From the NCBI GenBank assembly GCA_049890215.1, contig JBMHBX010000023.1, positions 1-64,000 of the forward strand: a DNA stretch of 64,000 bases, in the 5' to 3' direction. Origin of the DNA: UBA685 sp049890215 (GTDB lineage: Bacteria > Pseudomonadota > Alphaproteobacteria > Puniceispirillales > Puniceispirillaceae). The stretch's first letter is position 1. The number at the start of each line of letters is the position of its first letter. The notes under the pieces were generated by a model. The model had not been told where the DNA came from. It did no database searches and saw only the letters and a program-made list of their open reading frames with translations. Position numbers and translations under genes: made by a program. Positions 51,140 through 60,942 of the stretch are shown here, one piece after another.

Positions 51140-53374
51140 CTATCGTTTGATTTTACGCCTTTTTGCTGAGCGCCCTTTTTGTTTACCTTTACCAGATCTT
51201 GATTTATCACCTGATCTGGTGCGTTTTTTGATAACAGATTTGTCTGTCGTGCCGCCATCGATAAAGGTCAGCAAAATACCGCCTGAGGCTGTCTCCACAT
51301 TTTCAATCTGAGCAGTTATCACGTCTCCAATACTAAAAACATGGCCAAAGCGGCGTCCGACAAGCCGGCTATTGCCTTGTGCTAATTCATAATAATCTTC
51401 TGGCAATGAGCGAAATGGCATGAACCCTTCGGCTGTTCTGTTGTCAAAGGCGGCAAAAATGCCGAAATTTGTCAGTCCGGTTATCACCACTTCCATCTGC
51501 CTGCCAATTTGCGGCTGGTAAAGGCAAGAGATGAGCCTGTCAGTTGTGCGTCTTTCTGCTTTGGCAGCGATTTGTTCTGTTTGGCTGATAGACGCGCATA
51601 GCTGATGCAATGCCTCTTTATCCTGAACAGCTTGTTTTTCAGGTCCAAGGTCACAAGATTCTATCAATGCGCGATGAACCAATAAGTCTGCATAGCGTCT
51701 GATAGGAGAGGTGAAATGTGCATAACGCTTTAATGACAAGCCGTAATGACCCTTATTTTGGCAATCATAAAGCGCTCTTGCCTGGCAACGAAGGACAGCG
51801 TCATTCACCATCTGTTCTTGTGGCGTCCCTTTTACATGTGCCAAAAGCGCGTTAAAGCGGTGAGGTGAGACTATCTGACCTTTGGCAAAAGGGATGTTTA
51901 GCGCTTCTGCTAATTCGCGAAGCCCATCCATTTTTTCCATGTCTGGCCGGTCATGCGTGCGATATACACATAAAGCGCCTTTTGATTCCAATTCCTCTGC
52001 GGCGCAGATATTTGCCAAAATCATCAATTCTTCAATCAGACGATGGGCGGGCATTTGCGTTCGCAATTCTATATGGCTTGGCCGCCCGGTTTCCGTCAGG
52101 CTGACGCGCTTTTCAGGCACATTCAGATTGAGCGTGCCACGCAGTTTCCGGGCTTCATCCAGAATATGCCAAATGCCAAATAAATGATGAAGGCAGCCAT
52201 CAGGCGCACCAATATCACGTTCATCGGCATGACCATCATAAACGCTCTGGACAGAGTCATATGTCAGGCGGGCATGAGACCTCATTAAAATACGGACAAA
52301 TTTGTGTGATTGTTTCTCACCTTTGTGGTCCAATTTTATCTCAACAGCCAGTGAAGCTCTGTCTTCATGTGGCACAAGTGAACAAACGCCGTTAGATAAG
52401 GTTTCAGGCAGCATTGGCACAACACTGCCAGGTAAATAGACAGAATTGCCTCTTTTGGCGGCTTCTTCATCAAGGGCGCTATTTTCAGGCACATAGGCAG
52501 CCACATCAGCGATAGCAATAATGACGCGCCACCCATCGGATAAAGGCTCTGCATAAACAGCGTCATCAAAATCTTTGGCATCTGCGCCATCAATGGTAAG
52601 CAGAGGAATATCTGTGTAATCAAGACGAGTGCCGAGCTCTGGCACCTTGGGATTAGCGGTGAAATCCATAATCTCGTCTGAGAAATGATGCGGTATATCA
52701 AATTCCGCAATGGCAAGATTTACAAATGCGCTTGCCGTGTCAGCATTGCCAAAATTACGAATGACAGAGGCTGATTTTGAAATGCGACCCCGGCTTTCAA
52801 TCATTTCTGCTTCGATGAGATCATCAATCTGTGGAGGCGCTGTTTTGTCTGTTATGCACTCAATAATGCGGCGTGCGCCTTTTTCGGCTGATTCAATGCC
52901 AAGCCCATTGCGAAATTTTACAATGCGGCCAAAGAATTTATCTTTTTTCTGAGGCAAAATTCTTAAAATACGTGCCTCATACTGGTCAGGGCCAACGCGA
53001 GTCATGCGGGCCAAAATTCTTGCGCCAATTTGAGGTATGCGTCCTCTGCGTCTTTCCGGCACCAGAATAATTTCGGAGCGGTCAATCAACGCCTTATCAA
53101 TATCTTGTGACAAGATCTCAATTTGGCCATAGCCGTCATCATCATATGATGTGACCTCTGCCATGCAGACTTCCGGCATATGGCCAGCAAGTCTGATGCG
53201 TCTTTTATCATCAATAAATATCTGCCCTGATTCTGCCATTTTGCGCAAATGAGATTTTAAGTCTGGCTGGTCAGCAGGGGGCAATCCTAAATGTGAGGCA
53301 AGATCGCGCAATCCAATGGGCTCTATTGCATCTTCAAGAGCCTGAAGAACCTTATTATCTGAAATGACTGTCAC
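51140..53374 (-). CDS. rnr: Ribonuclease R
   Basis: 744 residues. A winged-helix N-terminus and cold-shock domains precede the RNB core (TIDGADAKDFDDAVYA, with catalytic aspartates, and YAHFTSPIRRYADLLVHRAL), then an S1 domain (NFGIFAAFDNRTAEGFMPF) and a Lys/Arg-rich tail (RSGKGKQKGRSAKRRKIKR). RNase R degrades structured RNA 3' to 5'. The start is GTG, sharing its first base with the topA stop (TAGTG), so translation is coupled. Confidence 0.96.
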   Translation of the reverse strand: MTVISDNKVLQALEDAIEPIGLRDLASHLGLPPADQPDLKSHLRKMAESGQIFIDDKRRIRLAGHMPEVCMAEVTSYDDDGYGQIEILSQDIDKALIDRSEIILVPERRRGRIPQIGARILARMTRVGPDQYEARILRILPQKKDKFFGRIVKFRNGLGIESAEKGARRIIECITDKTAPPQIDDLIEAEMIESRGRISKSASVIRNFGNADTASAFVNLAIAEFDIPHHFSDEIMDFTANPKVPELGTRLDYTDIPLLTIDGADAKDFDDAVYAEPLSDGWRVIIAIADVAAYVPENSALDEEAAKRGNSVYLPGSVVPMLPETLSNGVCSLVPHEDRASLAVEIKLDHKGEKQSHKFVRILMRSHARLTYDSVQSVYDGHADERDIGAPDGCLHHLFGIWHILDEARKLRGTLNLNVPEKRVSLTETGRPSHIELRTQMPAHRLIEELMILANICAAEELESKGALCVYRTHDRPDMEKMDGLRELAEALNIPFAKGQIVSPHRFNALLAHVKGTPQEQMVNDAVLRCQARALYDCQNKGHYGLSLKRYAHFTSPIRRYADLLVHRALIESCDLGPEKQAVQDKEALHQLCASISQTEQIAAKAERRTTDRLISCLYQPQIGRQMEVVITGLTNFGIFAAFDNRTAEGFMPFRSLPEDYYELAQGNSRLVGRRFGHVFSIGDVITAQIENVETASGGILLTFIDGGTTDKSVIKKRTRSGDKSRSGKGKQKGRSAKRRKIKR

Positions 53375-55968
53375 TAGGATTTCGCCTTAGCGGCTTTTTT
53401 TGCGGCTGTTTTTTTCTTAGGTGTTGCCTTTTTCTTTGTCGCTGTTTTCTTCTTGGCAGATTTTTTCTTCGCAGCTTTCTTTTGCGGTTGTGCTGCTTTT
53501 TTGGCAAGCCATTCCAGCCCCATTTCAAGGGTAATGGTTTCCATATCAGTGCCTCTTGGAACAGGGGCACGAAGCTTATTATGTTCGATGTAAGGACCAA
53601 AACGTCCTTTTTTCATCTCCACTTTGCCGCCGTCAGGGTGGTCTCCTAGCGTGCGACCTGCTTTTTTCGCTGCCTCTGCCAAAATATCAACAGCTCTGTT
53701 AATGCCGATAGCAAGAACATCTTCATCTTTGGGTAGTGAGGCAAATTTGCCCTGATATTTCAAATAAGGGCCAAAGCGTCCAATGCTTGCTTCAATTTTA
53801 TCGCTTGTTTCAGGGTGAAGGCCAACTTCACGCGGTAAAGCCAGTAACCCAAGTGCAATCTCAAGGTCGACTGTCGATGGTTGTCTATCCTTTGGCACAG
53901 CCATGCGCTTTGGTTTTTTTTCTTCTAAGGCGCCTGCCTGAACGTAAAAACCATAAGGCCCTTTTCGCAAAAACACCGGCAGGCCATCTTGTGTCTGGCC
54001 AAGCTCTTTTTCATCAAGCGTGGCGTCATCATCACCTTCGCTTGCGTTAATCTGACGGGTGAACCCGCATTCAGGATAATTGGAACAACCGATAAAGGCA
54101 CCATATTTGCCCAGCTTGAGACCAAGGCGCCCATTTTGGCATTTCTGACATTGACGGTTAATTTCCCCATTCTCATCAGGCTTGAAAAACGCAGCTTCTA
54201 AATCGGCATCAAGATGATTTAGCACATCGGTAATGCGTAACTCTTTGGTTTGTTCCAATGCATTCTTGAAATCGCCCCAAAAATCAGCCAACAGGTCTTT
54301 ATAAGGCATTTTGCCGGCAGAAATGTCATCAAGTTTTGTCTCAAGCGCGGCGGTGAAATCATATTCCACGTATTTTTCAAAGAAATTTTCCAAAAAGCTG
54401 GAGGTCAGGCGGCCTCGATGCTCTGTGAAAAACCGATTTCTGTCTTTATGCACGTACCCACGTTTTTCCAATAGCTGAATAATGCTGGCATAGGTAGATG
54501 GCCTGCCAATACCGCGCGCTTCGAGCTCTTTGACAAGGCTGGCATCAGTATAGCGGGGCGGTGGTTGTGTGAAATGCTGTTCTGGCGCAACAGAGCTGAT
54601 ATCCATTGCCTCACCAATGGTCAATGATGGCAGAATGACATCCTTGCCATCTTCTTTTTTTGCATCTTGCGACTCATCACGACCTTCGAAATACAAATTC
54701 AAAAAGCCATCAAATACAATGACAGAGCCGGTCGCCCGCATGATATGTTTGGAATCAGCGCTGTTCAGCTCAATCGCGGTCTGATCTAGCTGTGCAGAGG
54801 CAAATTGACTTGCCATAGCGCGTTTCCAAATCAACTCATATAAACGGAATTGGTCATGATCAAGATAGGCGCGCACAACTTCTGGTGTCCGGCGAAAATC
54901 TGTTGGCCTGATGGCTTCATGTGCCTCTTGTGAATTGGCAGCTTTGCTTTTGTAAAAGCGTGGCTTTTCAGGCAAATAAGAATCACCATATTGTTGTTCG
55001 ATCTGACCGCGCAGAGCCCCGATAGCTTCCATGCTCATCTGAACGCCGTCAGTACGCATATAGGTGATAAGGCCCGTGCTCTCAGCACCAACTGAAAGCC
55101 CTTCATAGAGGCGTTGTGCAATTTGCATGGTGCGGGTCGCAGAAAATCCCAATTTGCGAGAGGCTTCCTGCTGCAAGGTTGAGGTGGTAAAAGGCGGGGC
55201 AGGGTGGCGTTGTGTCCGCTTTGTCTTAATATCTGCGACTGACCAGCTCTGCGCCTTTATTTTTGAGACTGCCTCTTGTGCAGCCGCCTCATTGGGAATT
55301 GCTAATTTGGTGAGTTTTGTGCCGTCTAGATGGGTCAGTGAGGCAGTTAATTTGGCACCATTGCCTGCCGTAAAATGGCCTTCTATGTCCCAATATTCGT
55401 CAGATTTGAAGGTTTCAATTTCACTTTCACGTTCAACAACCAGCCGCAGAGCCACTGATTGCACACGGCCGGCTGAGCGGGCACCTGGTAATTTGCGCCA
55501 TAAAATTGGCGAAATGCCAAAACCAACAAGATAGTCAAGAGCACGGCGCGCAAGATAAGCATCCACAAGGTTATTATCAAGCTGGCGCGGCTCTGCCATG
55601 GCTTTGAGGATTGCGCTTTTGGTTACCTCATTGAAAACAACGCGCTCTGTCTCAATCTGGTTAAGTAATTTAGCCTCTTTGAATATTTCATAGAGATGCC
55701 AGCTAATAGCCTCACCCTCTCTGTCAGGGTCAGTTGCCAATATGACTTTATCAGCGGCTTTCACGGCTTTTTTCAAAGATGAGATACGTGGCCCGGCCCC
55801 ATCTGATAATTGCCATGCCATTTCAAAATCTTCCTCAGGGCGGACAGATCCATCCTTTGACGGCAAATCACGAATATGGCCATAAGACGCCAATACCTGG
55901 TAATCATCACCAAGATATTTATTAATTGTTTTTGCTTTAGCGGGTGATTCGACAATAACCAGTTTCAT
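53374..55968 (-). CDS. topA: DNA topoisomerase I
   Basis: 864 residues. TOPRIM: VESPAKAKTINKYLG and ATDPDREGEAISWH. The catalytic Tyr is in TGLITYMRTDG. A C-terminal zinc element (CQKCQNGRLGLKLGKYGAFIGCSNYPEC pattern, Cys-rich at about residue 600) is followed by topoisomerase C-terminal repeats and a highly basic Lys-Ala tail. TopA relaxes negative supercoils. The tail with AKKKSAKKKTATKK-type repeats is usual in alphaproteobacterial TopA. It is followed directly by rnr. Confidence 0.97.
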   Translation of the reverse strand: MKLVIVESPAKAKTINKYLGDDYQVLASYGHIRDLPSKDGSVRPEEDFEMAWQLSDGAGPRISSLKKAVKAADKVILATDPDREGEAISWHLYEIFKEAKLLNQIETERVVFNEVTKSAILKAMAEPRQLDNNLVDAYLARRALDYLVGFGISPILWRKLPGARSAGRVQSVALRLVVERESEIETFKSDEYWDIEGHFTAGNGAKLTASLTHLDGTKLTKLAIPNEAAAQEAVSKIKAQSWSVADIKTKRTQRHPAPPFTTSTLQQEASRKLGFSATRTMQIAQRLYEGLSVGAESTGLITYMRTDGVQMSMEAIGALRGQIEQQYGDSYLPEKPRFYKSKAANSQEAHEAIRPTDFRRTPEVVRAYLDHDQFRLYELIWKRAMASQFASAQLDQTAIELNSADSKHIMRATGSVIVFDGFLNLYFEGRDESQDAKKEDGKDVILPSLTIGEAMDISSVAPEQHFTQPPPRYTDASLVKELEARGIGRPSTYASIIQLLEKRGYVHKDRNRFFTEHRGRLTSSFLENFFEKYVEYDFTAALETKLDDISAGKMPYKDLLADFWGDFKNALEQTKELRITDVLNHLDADLEAAFFKPDENGEINRQCQKCQNGRLGLKLGKYGAFIGCSNYPECGFTRQINASEGDDDATLDEKELGQTQDGLPVFLRKGPYGFYVQAGALEEKKPKRMAVPKDRQPSTVDLEIALGLLALPREVGLHPETSDKIEASIGRFGPYLKYQGKFASLPKDEDVLAIGINRAVDILAEAAKKAGRTLGDHPDGGKVEMKKGRFGPYIEHNKLRAPVPRGTDMETITLEMGLEWLAKKAAQPQKKAAKKKSAKKKTATKKKATPKKKTAAKKAAKAKS

Positions 55969-56026
55969 AAAAACGCCTAGAAAAAATTAACAATTTATAT
56001 TAATAAACGGCCTTAAAAGACTGTTT

Positions 56027-57127
56027 TTAATCATGAATATAAACTTTACAAATGCGATTCCCTGATAGTCTTTGAACATATCCTGCTATCTCTAATTCAA
56101 GGATCGCAACTTGTATCACATTTGCAGAGACATGACATTGCCGAGTCAATTCGTCAATATCCACCGCTTCAAATGTTGTCATTTTCATAATCTTTTTTGC
56201 GACTTCTTTAATTATTGTCTCATCGATATCTTTCAGTCCGCCCGGTAAAAGAGGGGGATTAGGCGTGCTTGGCTCTGCGATGGGTGATTGCAGTATCTGA
56301 AGAACATCTTGCGAGGAGGTGACCAGATGAGCCCCCTCTTTTATCAATTGATTGGTGCCATGTGAGCGTGGGTCAGTAGGGGCGCCGGGAATGGCCATAA
56401 CATCTGCGCCTCTCTCGCCACTTTCCTTGGCTGTTATCAAAGAGCCAGATTTCAAAGCTGCCTCTACAACTAATGTGCCTTTTGCCAGTGAGGCTATAAT
56501 GCGGTTACGTGCCGGGAAATTGCGGGGAGACGGTTTTGTGCCAGGTGGCAATTCGGTTATGATTAGCCCTGATTGGCACATTTGTTCATGCAAATCTTCA
56601 TTTTCTTTGGGATAGATAATGTCAATGCCACAGCCAATGATACCGATGGTTCCTGTTTCAAGCGCGCCTATATGGGCTGCTCTGTCAATGCCACGTGCCA
56701 GACCAGAGACGATGACATAGCCGGCTGTGCCTATTTCTGCTGCCCATCCGGCGGTGAGTGTCATTGCATTGGTTGACGCATTGCGTGCGCCAACAATAGC
56801 CACCATGTCTTTTTTCAAAAGAGACAAATGACCTTTTGCGAATAAGGCAATCGGGGCATCATCAAAATGTAAAAGCCGCTTTGGGTAATCTGTATCCCCT
56901 CTGATAATGATATGCGCTTTCGCGTTTTCGGTCTCTTCTATGATCTTGAGAGCGACTGATTTATCAGCCACTTTGAGGCTCCGTCCCTGACGATTTCCTA
57001 ATTTTGGCACCTCAGAAATGGCATTTGTGGCACTGCCATAGCGTGCAAGAAGCAGGCCATAGGTAATGGGGCCAATATTCGCTGTGCACATCAGGCGCAG
57101 GGCATTTAGCTTTTCAGTCTCATTCAT
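56027..57127 (-). CDS. dprA: DNA processing protein DprA
   Basis: 366 residues. N-terminal SAM-like region (LNALRLMCTANIGPITYGLLLARYG), then the Rossmann-like DprA core with VAIVGARNAS, YVIVSGLARGIDRAAHIGAL, GIIGCGIDIIYPKEN and FPARNRIIASLA. The C-terminal winged-helix (MTTFEAVDIDELTRQCHVS) completes it. DprA loads RecA onto incoming single-stranded DNA in natural transformation. It lies between plsY and topA, as in many alphaproteobacteria. Confidence 0.95.
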   Translation of the reverse strand: MNETEKLNALRLMCTANIGPITYGLLLARYGSATNAISEVPKLGNRQGRSLKVADKSVALKIIEETENAKAHIIIRGDTDYPKRLLHFDDAPIALFAKGHLSLLKKDMVAIVGARNASTNAMTLTAGWAAEIGTAGYVIVSGLARGIDRAAHIGALETGTIGIIGCGIDIIYPKENEDLHEQMCQSGLIITELPPGTKPSPRNFPARNRIIASLAKGTLVVEAALKSGSLITAKESGERGADVMAIPGAPTDPRSHGTNQLIKEGAHLVTSSQDVLQILQSPIAEPSTPNPPLLPGGLKDIDETIIKEVAKKIMKMTTFEAVDIDELTRQCHVSANVIQVAILELEIAGYVQRLSGNRICKVYIHD

Positions 57128-57179
57128 GACTGCTTCTTAGCCAGAAAAGGTTAAAGAATCATGAATGGTAAAAGGTATT

Positions 57180-57767
57180 TTACGATTTTTTTGTCAAAGA
57201 AATGCGACTTTCTGTGCCAGAAAGTAAGCGTGATATATTTTCTTTATGACGCCAAAAGCTTAGCAATGCGATTGCCAGAATAAAGCCCCAATCATTATAG
57301 AGTAAAAAAGCGGCAATGCTTGCTGTTGCAAAAGCTGTTAAGGCAGATAGCGAGCTTATTCTGAAAAGAGCGCTCATAATAAGCCAGGTCAATGCCATGG
57401 TAAGGCCAGAGGGCCAATGTAAAACGGCAATTGTCGCAATGGCAGTGGCAACGCCTTTCCCGCCTTTGAAGTGAAGCCATATAGGATAGCAATGGCCAAT
57501 GACCGCGGCTAAACCAACCGCAGGCATTGCCGCTTCATAGCCTGCAAAACCTGTTGCCCATACAACCAATGCCCCTTTACCTGCATCTCCCACAAGTGTG
57601 CCAAATGCGGCAAGTTTATTGCCTGAACGCAGTACATTGGTTGCCCCAATATTGCCAGAGCCAATACCGCGTATGTCACCAATGCCAGCCATATAGCCAC
57701 ATAACAGGCCAAATGGCACTGACCCTGCCAGATAACCGATAGACATAAATATGATTAGGTCAGTCAT
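57180..57767 (-). CDS. plsY: Acyl-phosphate glycerol-3-phosphate acyltransferase
   Basis: 195 residues, very hydrophobic with about five membrane helices. Motif 1 SVPFGLLCGYMAGIGDIRGIGSGNIGATNVLR, motif 2 HFKGGKGVATAI and HKENISRLLSGTE are conserved in PlsY. It makes lysophosphatidic acid from acyl-phosphate, the first step of phospholipid synthesis. It starts 5 bases after the pyrC stop on the same strand. Confidence 0.95.
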   Translation of the reverse strand: MTDLIIFMSIGYLAGSVPFGLLCGYMAGIGDIRGIGSGNIGATNVLRSGNKLAAFGTLVGDAGKGALVVWATGFAGYEAAMPAVGLAAVIGHCYPIWLHFKGGKGVATAIATIAVLHWPSGLTMALTWLIMSALFRISSLSALTAFATASIAAFLLYNDWGFILAIALLSFWRHKENISRLLSGTESRISLTKKS

Positions 57768-57772
57768 CAGTT

Positions 57773-59062
57773 TTAGCCCATTTGATAATGAAAAACAGAT
57801 GCGCCATTCACAAAGCTTTGTTTTATCTGGCCTTGATAAGGGTGCCCATGGAATGGAGAGACGCGCGAGCGTGAGATGAATTTGCTCTGATTTATGATAT
57901 TCGCAATATTTGCATCAAAACAAATCACATCCGCGATGGTGCCTGTTTCAAGAGACCCACCTTTGATCCCCAGAATACGCGCAGGCGCCGTGCTTGTTAA
58001 CTCTATTGCTCTTGTCATGGAAAGACTGCCATTGGCAACCAATGTCATCAGGGTCGGAAATAATGTTTCGATGGCTGAGGCACCGCAGCTTGCCTGACCA
58101 AAAGGTTGCGCTTTTTCATCTTTGTTGACCGGGGCATGATCAGAGGCAATCGCATCAATCGTCCCGTCACTCAACCCTCTTAGAACTGCTAATCTGTCAC
58201 CTTCAGAGCGCAACGGCGGATTCAAGCGAAAAGCGGTATTATACCCATTAACGGCATGTTCATTCAAAAGTGCATAGGGCGGGGCGGTATCACAAGTAAT
58301 GTGAAGGCCATCTGCTTTGGCCTGTCTTACCGCCTCAATAGCGCCTGCGGTCGAAATATGTGCTATGTGATAGCGCGCTTTGGTCAAACGCATGAGTTCA
58401 ATATCACGTTTTGCGATAATGGTTTCTGCTTCTGATGGTATGCCAATCAAACCAAGGCGCGTTGCTGTCTCGCCTTCATTCATTTCACCGCCGTCAGACA
58501 AATCGTAATCTTCACAATGGTGGATGATTGGCTTGTCAAACATCGCGGCATAGGTCATAAGCCTGCGCATGATAAGGCTGTCTTGAATGGAGTGGCTGCC
58601 ACTTGCAAACCCGACTGCGCCTGATTTGGCCATGATGCCAAGTTCTGCCATTTGATGATTTTTTTGATCTTTGGTCAGCGCACCATAGACATGAAGCCTT
58701 GGCCCCCCAACTTGGGAGGCACGCAATAACAAAGAATCGATCACCGCTGCGTTATCAATTACAGGGTCTGTGTCTGGTAATGTTACAAGAGAGGTAACGC
58801 CGCTTGCTGCGGCTGCTTTCAAAAGAGTCTCTAAAGTCTCTAAATGTTCAGAGCCAGGATCAGCAGATTGCACACGCATATCAACAAAGCCGGGGGTTAC
58901 GAAATCGCCCTGACAATCAATCACCTCATCATAGCTGTTTTCATCCGGTGCCTCGCCTACGCCTGAGGCGGTGATATGACCATCAGCCATGCCAACATAG
59001 CCGAGGCCGTCAAATTTTTGGACAGGGCAGATGATATGCGCATGTTTCAAAAGCGTTTTCAT
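57773..59062 (-). CDS. pyrC: Dihydroorotase-family protein without the HxH metal site (PyrX-like)
   Basis: 429 residues from the ATG at 59062, which has GAGGA 8 bases upstream; an ATG at 59077 overlapping the pyrB stop is an alternative. The amidohydrolase fold is complete (VTPGFVDM, LPDTDPVIDNAA, IHHCEDYD, HIAHISTAGAIE, FRLNPPLRSEGDRLA, IASDHAPVN). At the N-terminal metal site the usual DxHxH is DMRVQ, so both zinc-binding His are Arg and Gln, and the substrate Arg of the HLREPG motif is absent. Such non-catalytic partners of ATCase are known as PyrX/PyrC' in Pseudomonas, and similar genes sit beside pyrB in alphaproteobacteria. A separate active dihydroorotase would then be needed elsewhere. 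Confidence 0.88.
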   Translation of the reverse strand: MKTLLKHAHIICPVQKFDGLGYVGMADGHITASGVGEAPDENSYDEVIDCQGDFVTPGFVDMRVQSADPGSEHLETLETLLKAAAASGVTSLVTLPDTDPVIDNAAVIDSLLLRASQVGGPRLHVYGALTKDQKNHQMAELGIMAKSGAVGFASGSHSIQDSLIMRRLMTYAAMFDKPIIHHCEDYDLSDGGEMNEGETATRLGLIGIPSEAETIIAKRDIELMRLTKARYHIAHISTAGAIEAVRQAKADGLHITCDTAPPYALLNEHAVNGYNTAFRLNPPLRSEGDRLAVLRGLSDGTIDAIASDHAPVNKDEKAQPFGQASCGASAIETLFPTLMTLVANGSLSMTRAIELTSTAPARILGIKGGSLETGTIADVICFDANIANIINQSKFISRSRVSPFHGHPYQGQIKQSFVNGASVFHYQMG

Positions 59063-59073
59063 CGGCGAATTCC

Positions 59074-60042
59074 TCATTTCCCGGTTTTGCCTAAGGTATT
59101 TGCAGTCATAGCAAGAGCTTCAAGACATGCCATGCGGGTGGCTACGCCCATCTCCACTTGCTTTTGAATGAGAGAGCGTTCGTGATCATCTGCGATTTCG
59201 GAATCTATCTCCACACCCCGATTCATAGGGCCGGGATGCATAATCATCGCAGATGGCGCGGCTCGTTCTAATTTTTCATTATCGAGGCCAAATAAATTGA
59301 AATATTCATGCTGAGAGGGGGTCTCTCTTCCTTCCATACGCTCTGTCTGTAAGCGCAACATCATGACAATATCACAATCTTTAATGCCTTGTTCCATGTC
59401 ATGATAGACAGAAACACCCATATCACCGATAGCAGGAGGCAAAAGTGTAGAAGGGCTGACAAACCGCACTTCAGCGCCTAAGCCACCCAAAAGATACAGA
59501 TTTGAGCGTGCGACCCGACTATTGGCAATGTCTCCGCAAATCGCAATTTTCAGGCCTTCTATTTTACCAAAACGCCTTTTGATGGTGAGCGCGTCAAGAA
59601 GTGCCTGTGTGGGATGTTCATGTCGCCCGTCACCTGCGTTAATGATCGCTGCGTCAATATGGTGGGATAATAACAGGGGAGCCCCTGAGGCATGATGACG
59701 TACCACCAATATATCGGGATGCATGGCATTAAGGGTGGTCGCGGTATCTACTAACGTCTCGCCTTTTTTAACAGATGAGCCGGCAACAGATATATTGAGG
59801 ACTGAGGCGCCTAATTTTTTGGCCGCAACTTCAAATGAGACACGTGTTCTGGTTGAGTTTTCAAAAAATAAATTAACAATCGTCTGACCTTTGAGCGTCT
59901 GTTCCACGTCTTGGTCAAGCATATCAGCAAAATAGCTTGCTCTATCAAGCAGGCGGTGCATCGTTAATACATCCATCCCCTCAATGCCAAGCAAATGGTG
60001 AGAGGGAAGAATTACAGCAGGGGGCGTTGTGGTGCTATTCAT
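59074..60042 (-). CDS. pyrB: Aspartate carbamoyltransferase catalytic subunit
   Basis: 322 residues from the ATG at 60042 (MNSTTTPPAV); the frame is open 12 codons further. Carbamoyl-phosphate site FFENSTRTRVSFEVAAKKLGA, later HPTQALLDALTIKRRFG, and MHPGPMNRGVEIDSEIAD are diagnostic. It condenses aspartate with carbamoyl phosphate in pyrimidine synthesis. It overlaps the pyrC region and is probably assembled with the PyrX-like protein, as in pseudomonads. Confidence 0.96.
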   Translation of the reverse strand: MNSTTTPPAVILPSHHLLGIEGMDVLTMHRLLDRASYFADMLDQDVEQTLKGQTIVNLFFENSTRTRVSFEVAAKKLGASVLNISVAGSSVKKGETLVDTATTLNAMHPDILVVRHHASGAPLLLSHHIDAAIINAGDGRHEHPTQALLDALTIKRRFGKIEGLKIAICGDIANSRVARSNLYLLGGLGAEVRFVSPSTLLPPAIGDMGVSVYHDMEQGIKDCDIVMMLRLQTERMEGRETPSQHEYFNLFGLDNEKLERAAPSAMIMHPGPMNRGVEIDSEIADDHERSLIQKQVEMGVATRMACLEALAMTANTLGKTGK

Positions 60043-60097
60043 GAGACTTCTTCTACATGACAAATGGGTGATTTGCAAAACCCTTTCTCAGCTTTAG

Positions 60098-60583
60098 TTA
60101 GTCTGTTTTGAGGGTGTCCAATCCGCTCGCCATGCGGTCAAAGGCAGATTGCAATATCCAACCGGCAGCAAGAGCATCACGTTTTTGATGTCTGGATTTG
60201 CGCGTTAAATCAGCTTGTAACATGGCGCGTTCAACCGCTGCTGTCGATAATCGCTCGTCATGAAGGATAATTGGCACATCGCGCAAACGCATTAAAGCAT
60301 GGCAAAAATCTCTGGTAGAATCGCATCTTGGTCCTGTGCTGCCATCCATATTCAAAGGCCAACCTACTATCAGACCGCCAACAGATAAATCATCCATCTC
60401 TTTGAACAGATCTGCCATGTCCGCTGAGAATTTTCGCCGCCACAAGATACGGTGCGGGGTCGCTATCATATGGCCGGGATCACCAATCGCTATGCCGATT
60501 GTTTTTTTGCCTACATCAAGCCCCATATATTTTTGGCCCGTCTCAAGTAGCATATGCGCATCTGAAAGGTTGCGAATTGGCAT
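60098..60583 (-). CDS. ruvX: Holliday-junction-resolvase-like protein YqgF
   Basis: About 161 residues from the ATG at 60583; a start at 60634 is open but would lie only 5 bases from the divergent gatC start. The RNase H-like core starts GLDVGKKTIGIAIGDPG and continues VGWPLNMDGSTGPRC and DERLSTAAVERAML. YqgF/RuvX is associated with 16S rRNA maturation and was earlier proposed as a Holliday junction resolvase. It is divergent from gatC and follows pyrB's operon direction. Confidence 0.92.
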   Translation of the reverse strand: MPIRNLSDAHMLLETGQKYMGLDVGKKTIGIAIGDPGHMIATPHRILWRRKFSADMADLFKEMDDLSVGGLIVGWPLNMDGSTGPRCDSTRDFCHALMRLRDVPIILHDERLSTAAVERAMLQADLTRKSRHQKRDALAAGWILQSAFDRMASGLDTLKTD

Positions 60584-60639
60584 GGTCAGTGGTATTTCGC
60601 TATCATAACTTTTGATTTCACTAAGGAGTGGCATACACC

Positions 60640-60942
60640 ATGTCAGCTGACAAGGCTATAGTCGATAGCGTCACTGTCGAGAAGATCGCGCGTCTTGCCC
60701 GTATTCGCCTCGCAGAAGAGCGTAAAGAGCCCATCGCTCAGGATCTGAACCGTATTTTGAGTTGGATTGAAGAATTGAACGAAGTAGATACAGACGGGGT
60801 TGAGCCTCTGGCATCTGTGACAGGACATTCTCTGCCACTACGGCAAGATGAAATCACAGATGGGGATATTCAAGATAAGATTGTTTCAAACGCACCAGAA
60901 GAAGCCAGCGGGTTTTTTGTTGTGCCAAAGGTGGTAGAATAA
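60640..60942 (+). CDS. gatC: Asp/Glu-tRNA amidotransferase subunit C
   Basis: 100 residues from the ATG at 60640 (MSADKAIVDSVTVEKIARLARI), with TAAGGAG at about 11 bases upstream. The segment DLNRILSWIEELNEVDTDGVEPLASV is typical of GatC. GatCAB converts Glu-tRNA(Gln) and/or Asp-tRNA(Asn) to the amide form, implying that glutaminyl- or asparaginyl-tRNA synthetase may be missing. The stop overlaps the gatA ATG by one base. Confidence 0.96.
   Translation: MSADKAIVDSVTVEKIARLARIRLAEERKEPIAQDLNRILSWIEELNEVDTDGVEPLASVTGHSLPLRQDEITDGDIQDKIVSNAPEEASGFFVVPKVVE

Noticed and set aside
53380..53510. Repetitive Lys/Ala codons as a repeat element
   Set aside because: These are the basic tail of TopA and vary like other alphaproteobacterial TopA tails; not a mobile repeat.
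55969..56026. Possible terminator between dprA and topA
   Set aside because: The interval is AT-rich but pairing around AACGGCC/CAGTC is imperfect; no convincing stem with a T run.
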